From positions 1 through 64,000 of the forward strand of contig JABDPB010000027.1 in the NCBI GenBank assembly GCA_013042995.1: DNA of 64,000 bases, written 5' to 3'. Positions within the stretch are counted from its first letter, which is position 1; every line of letters begins with the position of its first letter. Below, piece after piece: positions 54,143 through 62,486 of this stretch. The DNA is from Ignavibacteriaceae bacterium (GTDB lineage: Bacteria; Bacteroidota; Ignavibacteria; Ignavibacteriales; Ignavibacteriaceae). Under the pieces are notes generated by a model, which searched no databases, was not told the DNA's origin, and saw nothing but the letters and a program-made list of their open reading frames with translations. The position numbers were made by a program, and so were the translations under genes.

Positions 54143-54949
54143 ATGGTTGAAGAAAAAGAAATACTTGTGGTAGATGATGAACAGGTTATACTGGATGCAA
54201 TAAACAGAATTGCCTCGGCTGAGGGAATTAATGTGGATACTGAAACTAACGGCAAAGCTGCTTTGAAGAAAGTCTCACAAAAAAGCTATTCATTGCTACT
54301 ATGTGATATACTCATGCCTGAGATGGATGGTTTTATGATTTTAGATGAATTACACAAAATGAAGAAACAAATTCCTATTATAATGATTACTGGGTTTTCT
54401 ACCGTTGAAAATGCAGTTAAATCTATTTCTAAAGGCGCTATTGATTTTGTATCAAAACCTTTTACATTCGAAGAATTGGAAAGTGCTATTAGCCGCGGGC
54501 TAGCTTATAATAAATTATTAATAAAATTAGAAGGAATAAAATCAAAAAAGAACAACTCTGATATTGGATTTGTTCCGTGTCCACCAAAATATCATAGGTT
54601 AGGCAACCACAGTTGGGTAAATCAGGAATCGGAGGGGATAATAATTTTAGGTGCTACTAATTTGTATCTTGAGATAATTAAAGATTTAAAAAGTATTAAT
54701 ATGATAGAATCTGATCAGCGATTAATACAAGGTGAATCCTGTGCAGAATTTATCACTAAAGATGATTTAGCGCATCATTTTCTTTCACCTGTCAGCGGAA
54801 GAATATTTGAAAGAAACGAAAAGTTGTTAACCGAAATAAATCTACTACAGAAGGACCCTTATTTTGGCGGGTGGATTTATAAAGTAATTCCTGAAGATAT
54901 TGAATATGACATGAAATACCTAACACCATGTGCATCTGACAGAATGTAA
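54143..54949 (+). CDS. Response regulator with GcvH-like output domain
   Basis: The 268-residue protein has a receiver domain at residues 5-120 (DDE at 11-13, phosphoacceptor D55 in CDILMPEMDG, K105). Its output domain, about 150-250, is not a DNA-binding domain. It aligns by eye with the glycine-cleavage H-protein: HSWVNQESEGIIILGATNLYLEII, GESCAEFITKDDLAHHFLSPVSGRIFERNE, and LLQKDPYFGGWIYKV. K206 sits about where H-protein carries lipoate, though the hairpin is two residues longer. It lies 8 bases after the kinase gene. The output could be a lipoyl-dependent redox switch or a protein-interaction module (inference). Confidence 0.85.
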   Translation: MVEEKEILVVDDEQVILDAINRIASAEGINVDTETNGKAALKKVSQKSYSLLLCDILMPEMDGFMILDELHKMKKQIPIIMITGFSTVENAVKSISKGAIDFVSKPFTFEELESAISRGLAYNKLLIKLEGIKSKKNNSDIGFVPCPPKYHRLGNHSWVNQESEGIIILGATNLYLEIIKDLKSINMIESDQRLIQGESCAEFITKDDLAHHFLSPVSGRIFERNEKLLTEINLLQKDPYFGGWIYKVIPEDIEYDMKYLTPCASDRM

Positions 54950-55011
54950 AAAATAATTTTTAGTTAAACATAGTTAGTTTGAAAGTAGAAAATATATAAC
55001 AGGGAGATACA

Positions 55012-56160
55012 ATGGCACTCTTTATATTAGCTGTAATCGTATTTATAATTTCTGATTTATTAATCCGATACATTGCAAAAAGAGTTAAGGAAAATAAACT
55101 AAGGCAGGAAAGGGAAGATGGATTAAAAGAAAGTTTGAAACTTGATTTTACGAGTGAAGCAAAAACCTTAAAACGTGCAGAAGTTGAGAAACCAAAAGCC
55201 AGGATTTTATGTGTTGATGATGAGGCAGTAATTCTGGATAGTTTTAGAAAAATTCTTGTACTTGACGGATATTTTATTGATACCGTTGAAACGGGCAAAG
55301 AAGCATTGGGGCTTGTTCAATCTCATTCTTACGATTTTGTATTTACTGATCTTAAGATGCCAGAAATGAATGGAGTTGAAGTTACTAAGGCAGTTAAACA
55401 TATTCGCCCTGACATAGATGTAGTTATTATTACTGGCTATGCAACTGTTGAATCTGCAGTTGAATGTATGAAATATGGTGCGATGGATTATGTGCAGAAA
55501 CCATTTACAGAAGATGAACTTTTAGATTTTACCAAGAAACTTCTTATCAAAAGAGAAAATAGAATAAGTAAATTGATAAAACCAAAGGTTCATATTACAC
55601 ACCTTGATGAAAGCGGTAGTGTTTCCAATACCGAATTCCAGATACCTGGAGGTGTGTTTATTTCCAACGAACATTGCTGGACTAAGGTGAAAGAATACGG
55701 AACTGTTAGAATCGGCATTGATGATTTCGCAAAAAAAATAATAGGAAAAATTGATTCAATTGAATTGCCGAATCTCGGAATGGTTGTAACAAATGGTCAG
55801 CATTTATTTTCAGTCAAACAAGGACATAGAATTATTTCATTCAAATCTCCGGTTAGCGGTAAAGTTGGCAAGATAAATAAATTCATTAATGATGAAATTG
55901 AGTCTTTAAATAATACCACTTATGAAAAAAACTGGGTTTGTGAAGTAGAGGCTGAAGAACTCGATACAGAATTATCATCTTTAAAAATTGGGAAATCTGC
56001 TGTATCATTTTATCAGGATGAAATTGAAAAGTGCAAAGAGATGAAGAAAAAGTTTAGAAAAGGGAAAGAATTAGAGTCAGGAGAATTAATATACTGTGGA
56101 GAAATGGAGGAAATGGATGATGCTGAATGGATAAGTTTTGTAAAAGAGTTTTTTGAATGA
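55012..56160 (+). CDS. Membrane-anchored receiver protein with GcvH-like domain
   Basis: The 382-residue protein begins with one membrane helix (MALFILAVIVFIISDLLI) and a charged linker. A receiver domain spans residues 63-180 (DDE at 69-71, D113 in FTDLKMPEMNG, K163). A second GcvH-like domain covers about 216-313: HCWTKVKEYGTVRIGIDDFAKKII, LFSVKQGHRIISFKSPVSGKVGKIN, and YEKNWVCEVEAEE. K269 in the SVK motif is the candidate lipoyl lysine. A coiled, lysine/glutamate-rich tail follows. AGGGAG lies before the ATG. With the gene at 54143 it gives two receiver-GcvH proteins, one soluble and one membrane-bound. Confidence 0.85.
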   Translation: MALFILAVIVFIISDLLIRYIAKRVKENKLRQEREDGLKESLKLDFTSEAKTLKRAEVEKPKARILCVDDEAVILDSFRKILVLDGYFIDTVETGKEALGLVQSHSYDFVFTDLKMPEMNGVEVTKAVKHIRPDIDVVIITGYATVESAVECMKYGAMDYVQKPFTEDELLDFTKKLLIKRENRISKLIKPKVHITHLDESGSVSNTEFQIPGGVFISNEHCWTKVKEYGTVRIGIDDFAKKIIGKIDSIELPNLGMVVTNGQHLFSVKQGHRIISFKSPVSGKVGKINKFINDEIESLNNTTYEKNWVCEVEAEELDTELSSLKIGKSAVSFYQDEIEKCKEMKKKFRKGKELESGELIYCGEMEEMDDAEWISFVKEFFE

Positions 56161-56443
56161 AGTTTCAATAGTAAAGTAAAATATTTAAATAATTATTCCT
56201 TTATAAGCACTTCGAGCATCTTTGCCAATTAACAACTTTCGTCATAAAAATTGAAAATTGTATTAAATTACCATTAGTACTTGATGCTACTATAAAAAAG
56301 CAGTAATTTGAAAAGCACTTTATACAATTGAGGGCTCTAAACAGTCAATCCCAATATGACTGAAGAAAAAACTGCAAATAATCAATTCTATTATGAAGAT
56401 AACATCTTCACTTATCAATTAACATTTAAAATCGGAGGTCAAA

Positions 56444-59400
56444 ATGAGTAAAAAATTACTTTTACTTACTCTATCTTTTTTGCTTCTCTGTTTTTCTTCC
56501 ATCCTTGCACAAGAAGATGAAGAACAATTTGAAGAAGTATTTTATAATCCCTACTTTCAGTCGGGTTCATCTGGATTTGAACTTGATGGACAAGTTATTG
56601 AAGGTTCGGACTGGGAATGGCTTCATCCAACTCCTAATGGTAGCACTTTGAATTGGGTGCAAGTTATTGATGCCAATACCTGGCTTATGGCGGGTTTTGG
56701 CGGAACATTTATGAAAACAACAGATGCCGGTGCCACGTTTACCGTATACAAGACTGTTGGTAATTTAAGTGCTTCTGGAATTTACCGCACTATCTATGAT
56801 GGTCACTTTTTTGATGCAAACACTGGTCTAATTTGTGGTTCAAGTGGTACTCTTCTAAGAACTACTGATGGCGGTGCAACCTGGGATTCTGTTGGTGTAG
56901 GATCCTCATCCACCATATACTCAATGTGTTTTCTTGATGCAAATGTTGGGTTCATTATAGGAACAACCACTATTGACGTCTGGAAAACAACCGATGCCGG
57001 ATTAACCTGGACAAAACTCTCAGGTGGGATTCTAGGAACAGCGTACGAGATTTTTGCCACCGATGAAGATACATTGTTCTACGGCTCTACATCCGGTGAC
57101 CTTGGCAGAAGTAATGATGGCGGTGCAACTTGGATTGAAGTAGATATAGGTATTTCCGAAACAATAAGAGAAATTGAATTTTCTACACCAACTGATGGAT
57201 GGGCAGTAGGAGATGATGGCGCTGCATCGTACACTACCGATGCTGGTTTAACATGGACTTTAGCTAATACCGGATTACCGATTACATCCGATTTTAATGA
57301 CGTTGAAATCATGTCCACAATGTCTCAAACTTTAAATGAAGGTTTTGAGGATGTTACCTTCCCACCAACAGGGTGGCATGCTAAAAATATTCTTGGTCCA
57401 ATTGAATGGTTCAGAGCCACAGGTACTGCGCATACAGGAGATGCCAGTGCAAGAGTCTCATGGGATGGTTCAGGTGGGGAAGATTGGTTGGTCACACCAC
57501 AAGTACCCATTGTAACAGGTGATTCATTAAAATTCTGGGCACGCAAAATATTCTCCACAGTTTATGAACCAGATACTATTGAAATCAGGATCTCTATGAC
57601 CGATACATCAGTAGCAAGCTTTACAGATGTTATTTATAAAAATAGTGTTAATGTAGCGTTTAATACTGTATTTGAGCAATTTGCTTTCGATTTAAGCGCA
57701 TACAATGGAATGAACGTATATATTGCATTCCGCCATTATGATGTGGATGGAAATGGAATGTATCTTGATGATGTTACCGTTGGAGAACCTATGGTTTCTG
57801 AAGTAGCTTTAATAACCGGCGATCCATTCGATATATACTTTACAACAGATATGGGAACAACATGGACTCCATATTTTATTTTAGATCCTACTCAGCTATG
57901 GACGGGTGAGTTTTTTACTACCAGTTTTTATGGTGGTGGTATTGAAGCTATTACTGTTGGAACAAGGGGTATGATAAACGGTTGGTCCACTCCATTCAGC
58001 AATGCTGGTGGAAACATTGCTTATAATACCTGGTTAAAATCAGGAACACTCTACGATATTTCAGTTCAATCTGCAGAAAGAGTAGTAGTAGGTGGGCAAC
58101 CTGGAATTTCAGGAAGCACTTTCGATCAAGTAGTTTACTCAACAGATTTTGGAGAAACCTGGGGAATTGCAACTTTTAGCGATTCAATGACGCAGGACGT
58201 AAATGACATGAATTTTTTTGGAAGTATTTTTACAGGTTATCTTTGTGGAGATGAAGGAAGAATATACAAAACAACCGATGGTGGTGAAACCTGGACATTT
58301 GTTTCAGAACCAACCACACTTGAATTAGAAGTAATATTCTTTTTTGATGAAAATAATGGGTTTACTTTTGGTGATGATGGTGCAGCTTTCAAGACCACAG
58401 ATGGTGGAGCTACCTGGGCTACTTTAACCACAGGATTTGGAACCGCAGATATTTGGACTGCATCTTTTCTAGATATTAGCAATTTTTATATTGCCGGTAG
58501 CAGTGGAACCCTAGAATATACTACAGATGGTGGGACTACATTTACTCCGCTAAATCCTGATTTTGGAACCTCGACTATATACAAAATTGAAATGCTTGAT
58601 GCTAATGATGGTTACCTGTGTGGTAGTTCTGGAAAAGTAAGAAAAACCACTGACGGTGGAACAACCTGGACCACTATTGACCCAGGTTTGAGTACCGGTA
58701 GTATTTATGATCTTGATTTTTATGATTCAATATATGGAGTATTAACACAAAGCAGCGGAAGAACATATTATACTAACGATGGTGGTACCACCTGGTTCTT
58801 TGAAAATACTGGGGCGAGTTCACTTTATGCTGTTGATATTTACGATACTAGCCCTGATACTGCAGCAGTTTTTGTTTGTGGTTCCCTTGCTTTCATCCAA
58901 AGAAATATGGATGTTATTGTTCCTGTTGAACTTTCCAGCTTCACAGCTTCAGTTGCAGAAAATAATGTTACACTGGAATGGATGACAGCAACAGAGCTGA
59001 ACAACCTTGGGTTCTATGTAGAAAGACAAGAATCTGAACAGTGGAGTGAAGTTGGATTTATCGAAGGAAGTGGTACAACAACTGAAACACAGGAATACAG
59101 ATTTGTGGATAGAAATGTACCTGCAGGGACATACTATTATAGAATTAAGCAGGTAGATTTTGATGGAACTGCAAAATATTATGAGCATCAGCAGGAAGTT
59201 GAAGTAGGAGCTCCAGCTTCATATGAGCTTTCGCAGAACTATCCAAATCCATTTAATCCAACAACTAAGATCAAATATTCTGTTCCTGCAGATGGCTTTG
59301 TTAACATTGCTGTTTATAACATACTTGGAGAAAAAGTTGTAGACATAGTAAATAGCATTCAGAAAGCCGGACGCTATGAAGTTAATTTCGATGCAACAAA

Positions 59401-59479
59401 CATTGCAAGCGGAATGTATCTTTATAGAATGGAATCAGGAGATTTTGTATCTATTAAGAAGATGATGATCCTGAAATAA
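56444..59479 (+). CDS. Large BNR/Ycf48-like propeller with T9SS sorting domain
   Basis: The 1011-residue protein has a signal peptide (to ILAQ) and many copies of the repeat TTDGG(A/T)TW preceded by a GxxGTL(L/R) strand. This is the sortilin/Ycf48-like BNR propeller pattern, in two blocks at about residues 50-290 and 530-820. Between them a jelly-roll of the cleaved-adhesin/MAM type reads GFEDVTFPPTGWHAKNI...ARVSWDGSGGEDWLVTPQ. A fibronectin-like segment (PVELSSFTASVAENNVTLEWMTATE) precedes the sorting domain (LSQNYPNPFNPTT to KKMMILK). It should be a surface or secreted protein. CGGAGG precedes the ATG, and a strong terminator follows. Confidence 0.9.
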   Translation: MSKKLLLLTLSFLLLCFSSILAQEDEEQFEEVFYNPYFQSGSSGFELDGQVIEGSDWEWLHPTPNGSTLNWVQVIDANTWLMAGFGGTFMKTTDAGATFTVYKTVGNLSASGIYRTIYDGHFFDANTGLICGSSGTLLRTTDGGATWDSVGVGSSSTIYSMCFLDANVGFIIGTTTIDVWKTTDAGLTWTKLSGGILGTAYEIFATDEDTLFYGSTSGDLGRSNDGGATWIEVDIGISETIREIEFSTPTDGWAVGDDGAASYTTDAGLTWTLANTGLPITSDFNDVEIMSTMSQTLNEGFEDVTFPPTGWHAKNILGPIEWFRATGTAHTGDASARVSWDGSGGEDWLVTPQVPIVTGDSLKFWARKIFSTVYEPDTIEIRISMTDTSVASFTDVIYKNSVNVAFNTVFEQFAFDLSAYNGMNVYIAFRHYDVDGNGMYLDDVTVGEPMVSEVALITGDPFDIYFTTDMGTTWTPYFILDPTQLWTGEFFTTSFYGGGIEAITVGTRGMINGWSTPFSNAGGNIAYNTWLKSGTLYDISVQSAERVVVGGQPGISGSTFDQVVYSTDFGETWGIATFSDSMTQDVNDMNFFGSIFTGYLCGDEGRIYKTTDGGETWTFVSEPTTLELEVIFFFDENNGFTFGDDGAAFKTTDGGATWATLTTGFGTADIWTASFLDISNFYIAGSSGTLEYTTDGGTTFTPLNPDFGTSTIYKIEMLDANDGYLCGSSGKVRKTTDGGTTWTTIDPGLSTGSIYDLDFYDSIYGVLTQSSGRTYYTNDGGTTWFFENTGASSLYAVDIYDTSPDTAAVFVCGSLAFIQRNMDVIVPVELSSFTASVAENNVTLEWMTATELNNLGFYVERQESEQWSEVGFIEGSGTTTETQEYRFVDRNVPAGTYYYRIKQVDFDGTAKYYEHQQEVEVGAPASYELSQNYPNPFNPTTKIKYSVPADGFVNIAVYNILGEKVVDIVNSIQKAGRYEVNFDATNIASGMYLYRMESGDFVSIKKMMILK

Positions 59480-59502
59480 GTTTCATATCTTTAAAAAATT
59501 AA

Positions 59503-59527
59503 ACCCCCGTATTAACGGGGGTTTTTT
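59503..59527 (+). terminator. Terminator of the 56444 gene
   Basis: ACCCCCGT (59503-59510) pairs with ACGGGGG(T) (59515-59522) across a four-base loop and continues into T6. It is a textbook hairpin 24 bases after the stop codon. Confidence 0.9.
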
Positions 59528-59607
59528 ATTTTATACAGTTGAGAAGTGATCTAATCTCTTTCAGCAAAATGAGTTAAGTTATTGAATGTAACATAGTAGC
59601 AACAAAA

Positions 59608-61119
59608 CTACTTTATTAAAATCATCTTCTTCATCTCAACAAAGCTATCAGTTTGTAACCTATAGAAAAAGATTCCACTTGGTAATCCAGTACCTGTAAA
59701 TTCAACTTCGTAGTTGCCGGTGGGTTTTTCTTTATTAACAAGCATTTCAATTTCATTACCAAGCACATCATAAACTGTTAATGTAACAATACTCTCTTCT
59801 GCTAATTCATACCTTATTGTTGTAACTGGGTTGAAAGGATTTGGGTAATTTTGATTAAGCATAAAATTATAAATTACCAAAACCTCTACTTCAATAGTTT
59901 TTGAGAATTCAAAAGTTCCATCGAAATCAATCTGTTTTAAACGGTATTGATGTTTTCCATTTAAAAGATTTTTATCAATAAAAGAATAATCTTGTTCTTC
60001 GGTTGTTGTGCCATTTCCTTCTTTAAATCCTATGGTTCGCCAATCACTGTTTTCAGTTTTTCTTTCAATTTCAAAACCGTGATTATTTAATTCTGTTGCT
60101 GTTTGCCAATTGAGATGGATATTATTATCTATTTGTATTGCTGAAAAGGAAATCAATTCCACCGGTATTGTTGATTGTACCGTTATATATAGCATTTGTG
60201 GCACACCTGTACCAGCATATACATATCCTAAAGAATCAACTGCAAGCTTCCAGGGTGGAATATGAAGTAATCCTGAAGTAAATTGATGCCACGAATCTCC
60301 ATTATCAGTTGACCTATAAACCCCAGATCCCGCTGCAATTAGTATGTGCCCTAATCGATTTTCCTCAATATCAATTACCGATATTGTATTAAACTCATCA
60401 ACTATCTCCCACGTAATTCCGTTATCAGCTGATTTGAATAAATGACCTGCAGGAACACCGCCCCATGGTGTTCCACAATATAGAATTCCATTTTTTGCTG
60501 CAAATAAAGTATAAATTTCATCCGGCGCAGAAGAAATTAGCTCCCAATCATCTCCTTTATTTGAAGACTTATACAGCAGACCTTCAATCCCAGGTCCCCA
60601 AAAACTAGCAAAGCATAAATTTTTATTAAAGATTATATCAACCATAATGCTTGAATCTATTCCAATTTCCGCCCAGGAATTTCCTTCATCAGTTGATCGA
60701 TAGGTATACTTATGTGGATTATTATCAAATTGAATGAAAATATCTCCTGCACTATTTGTCATTATTGGATTTGGTTCACGAATAATTAGGTAAGGATTGA
60801 ATGGACTATTTAATGTAATCCAAGTATTTCCTTCATCAGTTGATTTCCTTAATAAATCTGATATGAAGTATATAACACCAGTTGGTGAAGTTCCAACATA
60901 ACTGAAGCTCGGTGCTCCTGGATTTATGTTTTCCCAAGACTGTCCGTTATCAGTTGATCGGTGTAAGTCTGCTTCATAGTTGATAAAGACATTACCATTG
61001 CTACTCACAGCAATACAAGATGGATCCACAGTTGGTGGCTTCAATTCTTGCCATAAATTTTGTGCAAATGCTTGAATCGAGATAAGAACAACTAATATTG
61101 TAATTATTAATGTTTTCAT
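59608..61119 (-). CDS. BNR-repeat protein with T9SS sorting domain
   Basis: The 503-residue protein has a signal peptide (to AFAQ) and about six BNR-type repeats (RSTDNGQSWENI, KSTDEGNTWITL, YRSTDEGNSWAEI, YKSSNKGDDWELI, KSADNGITWEIV, YRSTDNGDSWHQF). The linker is PVELISFSAIQIDNNIHLNWQTATELNNHGFEIERK. The type A sorting domain reads NQNYPNPFNPVT to KKMILIK. The linker is closely similar to the one in the 56444 protein, so the two share a common C-terminal half. It is likely a surface-attached propeller. The two genes converge. Confidence 0.88.
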   Translation of the reverse strand: MKTLIITILVVLISIQAFAQNLWQELKPPTVDPSCIAVSSNGNVFINYEADLHRSTDNGQSWENINPGAPSFSYVGTSPTGVIYFISDLLRKSTDEGNTWITLNSPFNPYLIIREPNPIMTNSAGDIFIQFDNNPHKYTYRSTDEGNSWAEIGIDSSIMVDIIFNKNLCFASFWGPGIEGLLYKSSNKGDDWELISSAPDEIYTLFAAKNGILYCGTPWGGVPAGHLFKSADNGITWEIVDEFNTISVIDIEENRLGHILIAAGSGVYRSTDNGDSWHQFTSGLLHIPPWKLAVDSLGYVYAGTGVPQMLYITVQSTIPVELISFSAIQIDNNIHLNWQTATELNNHGFEIERKTENSDWRTIGFKEGNGTTTEEQDYSFIDKNLLNGKHQYRLKQIDFDGTFEFSKTIEVEVLVIYNFMLNQNYPNPFNPVTTIRYELAEESIVTLTVYDVLGNEIEMLVNKEKPTGNYEVEFTGTGLPSGIFFYRLQTDSFVEMKKMILIK

Positions 61120-61242
61120 TTTTCTAAAACCATTGATTTGTTTTGCTAATCCATTCTAATATGTGATAAAAACCAATTGTTCCTTAATGAAATTGATCAT
61201 TTTTAGTGCCAATATTGGAATAAAATTCGGGAGAGATTCTGC

Positions 61243-61371
61243 CTATTTAAGCAAATTCGTTTTATGGGACGAGTAATTTATGCCCGCTTTAAGTGTATAA
61301 ACATAAATTCCGGATGACAAATCTGCTGCATTTAACTCCACTTCATAATTGCTTGCGGGTAGCTCTTTATT
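61243..61371 (-). pseudogene. Orphan T9SS sorting-domain tail
   Basis: On the minus strand from 61371 the frame reads NKELPASNYEVELNAADLSS, then GIYVYTLKAGINYSSHKTNLLK and a stop at 61245-61243. This is the second half of a type A sorting domain, with the LSSGIYVY core and terminal LLK intact. A TAA lies directly upstream (61374-61372) and no NYPNPFNP block or cargo region precedes it. It is the leftover end of a lost cargo gene. It follows the PCuAC gene on the same strand but in a different context. Confidence 0.8.
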
Positions 61372-61384
61372 TTAAATTTCAGAG

Positions 61385-61789
61385 TTATTTTGATCTTACT
61401 ACTGAGGTAATTTTTATTTCCCCTGCATTTTTAAAGTGAAGAGTAAAATCTCCATTATCACCCTTCTTTAAATCCTGTTTTAGTTTCATCAGCATTATGT
61501 GATGAGCGCCTGGTTTTAGTTCAAATGATGAATTAGCCTCTACTACTATCATCCCAACTTCGCGCATACCCATCACATCACCGTTTGAATAGGTTTCATG
61601 TATTTCAATTCTTTCTGCTAATTCAGATTTTACTTTATATAGTGTATCTGCCGCTTCGCTATTGCTTTCTATTGTTAAGTATAATGCAGATGCCATACCA
61701 TTGGCGTTTGGACGCATCCAGGGATCAACAATTTTTATGTTATCATCAATTGGGAAAAATAAAGTTAAAAGTGCAAATAGAGTTATCAT
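61385..61789 (-). CDS. Periplasmic copper chaperone PCu(A)C
   Basis: The 134-residue secreted protein carries the exact copper-binding spacing HX10MX21HXM: H64, M75, H97, M99. Its other family marks are DPWMRPNANGMASALYLTIES near the start and FELKPGAHHIMLMKL. PCu(A)C delivers Cu(I) to the CuA or CuB site of cytochrome oxidase, often with SCO. It overlaps the SCO gene by one base, so the two form a copper-delivery operon. The signal peptide is short (MITLFALLTLFFP). Confidence 0.92.
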   Translation of the reverse strand: MITLFALLTLFFPIDDNIKIVDPWMRPNANGMASALYLTIESNSEAADTLYKVKSELAERIEIHETYSNGDVMGMREVGMIVVEANSSFELKPGAHHIMLMKLKQDLKKGDNGDFTLHFKNAGEIKITSVVRSK

Positions 61790-62388
61790 TAATATTCTCC
61801 TAAATATTTTATGTCTTTAATTAATTCCTCAATATTTATTTTGCTGCCCACATAATTTTTTCTCAGCCTCCCATCTTTATCAATTAAAGAAATTCTATCG
61901 GTGTGCATCATAGAATAGCTCATCTCACCATCATCATAAAAAACGGAATCGGTGGCCACAGCTCTTACATCAAATCTTCTAAGAAGATCATAAGTTACTT
62001 TTCTTTCTCCTGTTATTAGAGTCCACTTTTTAAAATCGATATCTCGCATTACAGCAAACCTTTTTAGAACAGAAGGTTTATCCCTTTCTGGATCAAAGCT
62101 TAGTGCAACAAATTTAATATCCTCAATTTCTTCTTTTTTTAACTTCATTTCAGTTAAATACATGTTATGTGTTGTCATAGGACAAATATCTGGGCAGTGC
62201 GTATATATGAAACCCATTACTGTTATGTTACCTTTAATCACTTCAGGAAAAATAACGCGCATACTATCCTGATTGACTAATTCGTAACTTTTTTTTGTTA
62301 GATCTTTATACAATGGTAAATCCTGTGTGCAGGAAACTATAAACATTGCTAATGATATTGTAACGAATATTTTAATGATCTTTTTCAT
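61789..62388 (-). CDS. SCO1/SenC-family copper chaperone lipoprotein
   Basis: The 199-residue thioredoxin-fold protein has a lipoprotein signal (MFIVSC, Cys 20), the copper motif CPDIC (C65, C69) and the conserved histidine in SMMHTDR (H162). VMGFIYTHCPDICPMTTHNM and FVALSFDPERDKPSVLKRF are typical. It helps assemble the CuA centre of cytochrome c oxidase. No oxidase genes are in the window. The downstream gene encodes the partner chaperone PCu(A)C. Confidence 0.93.
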   Translation of the reverse strand: MKKIIKIFVTISLAMFIVSCTQDLPLYKDLTKKSYELVNQDSMRVIFPEVIKGNITVMGFIYTHCPDICPMTTHNMYLTEMKLKKEEIEDIKFVALSFDPERDKPSVLKRFAVMRDIDFKKWTLITGERKVTYDLLRRFDVRAVATDSVFYDDGEMSYSMMHTDRISLIDKDGRLRKNYVGSKINIEELIKDIKYLGEY

Positions 62389-62486
62389 CCTATCAGTTAT
62401 TATTAATTAAAAATTCTGTGACTAACTTATTAAATTTTGATACAGTATTAAACAGAATAGTATTTCACTTTACTTAAAGGCTTTCA

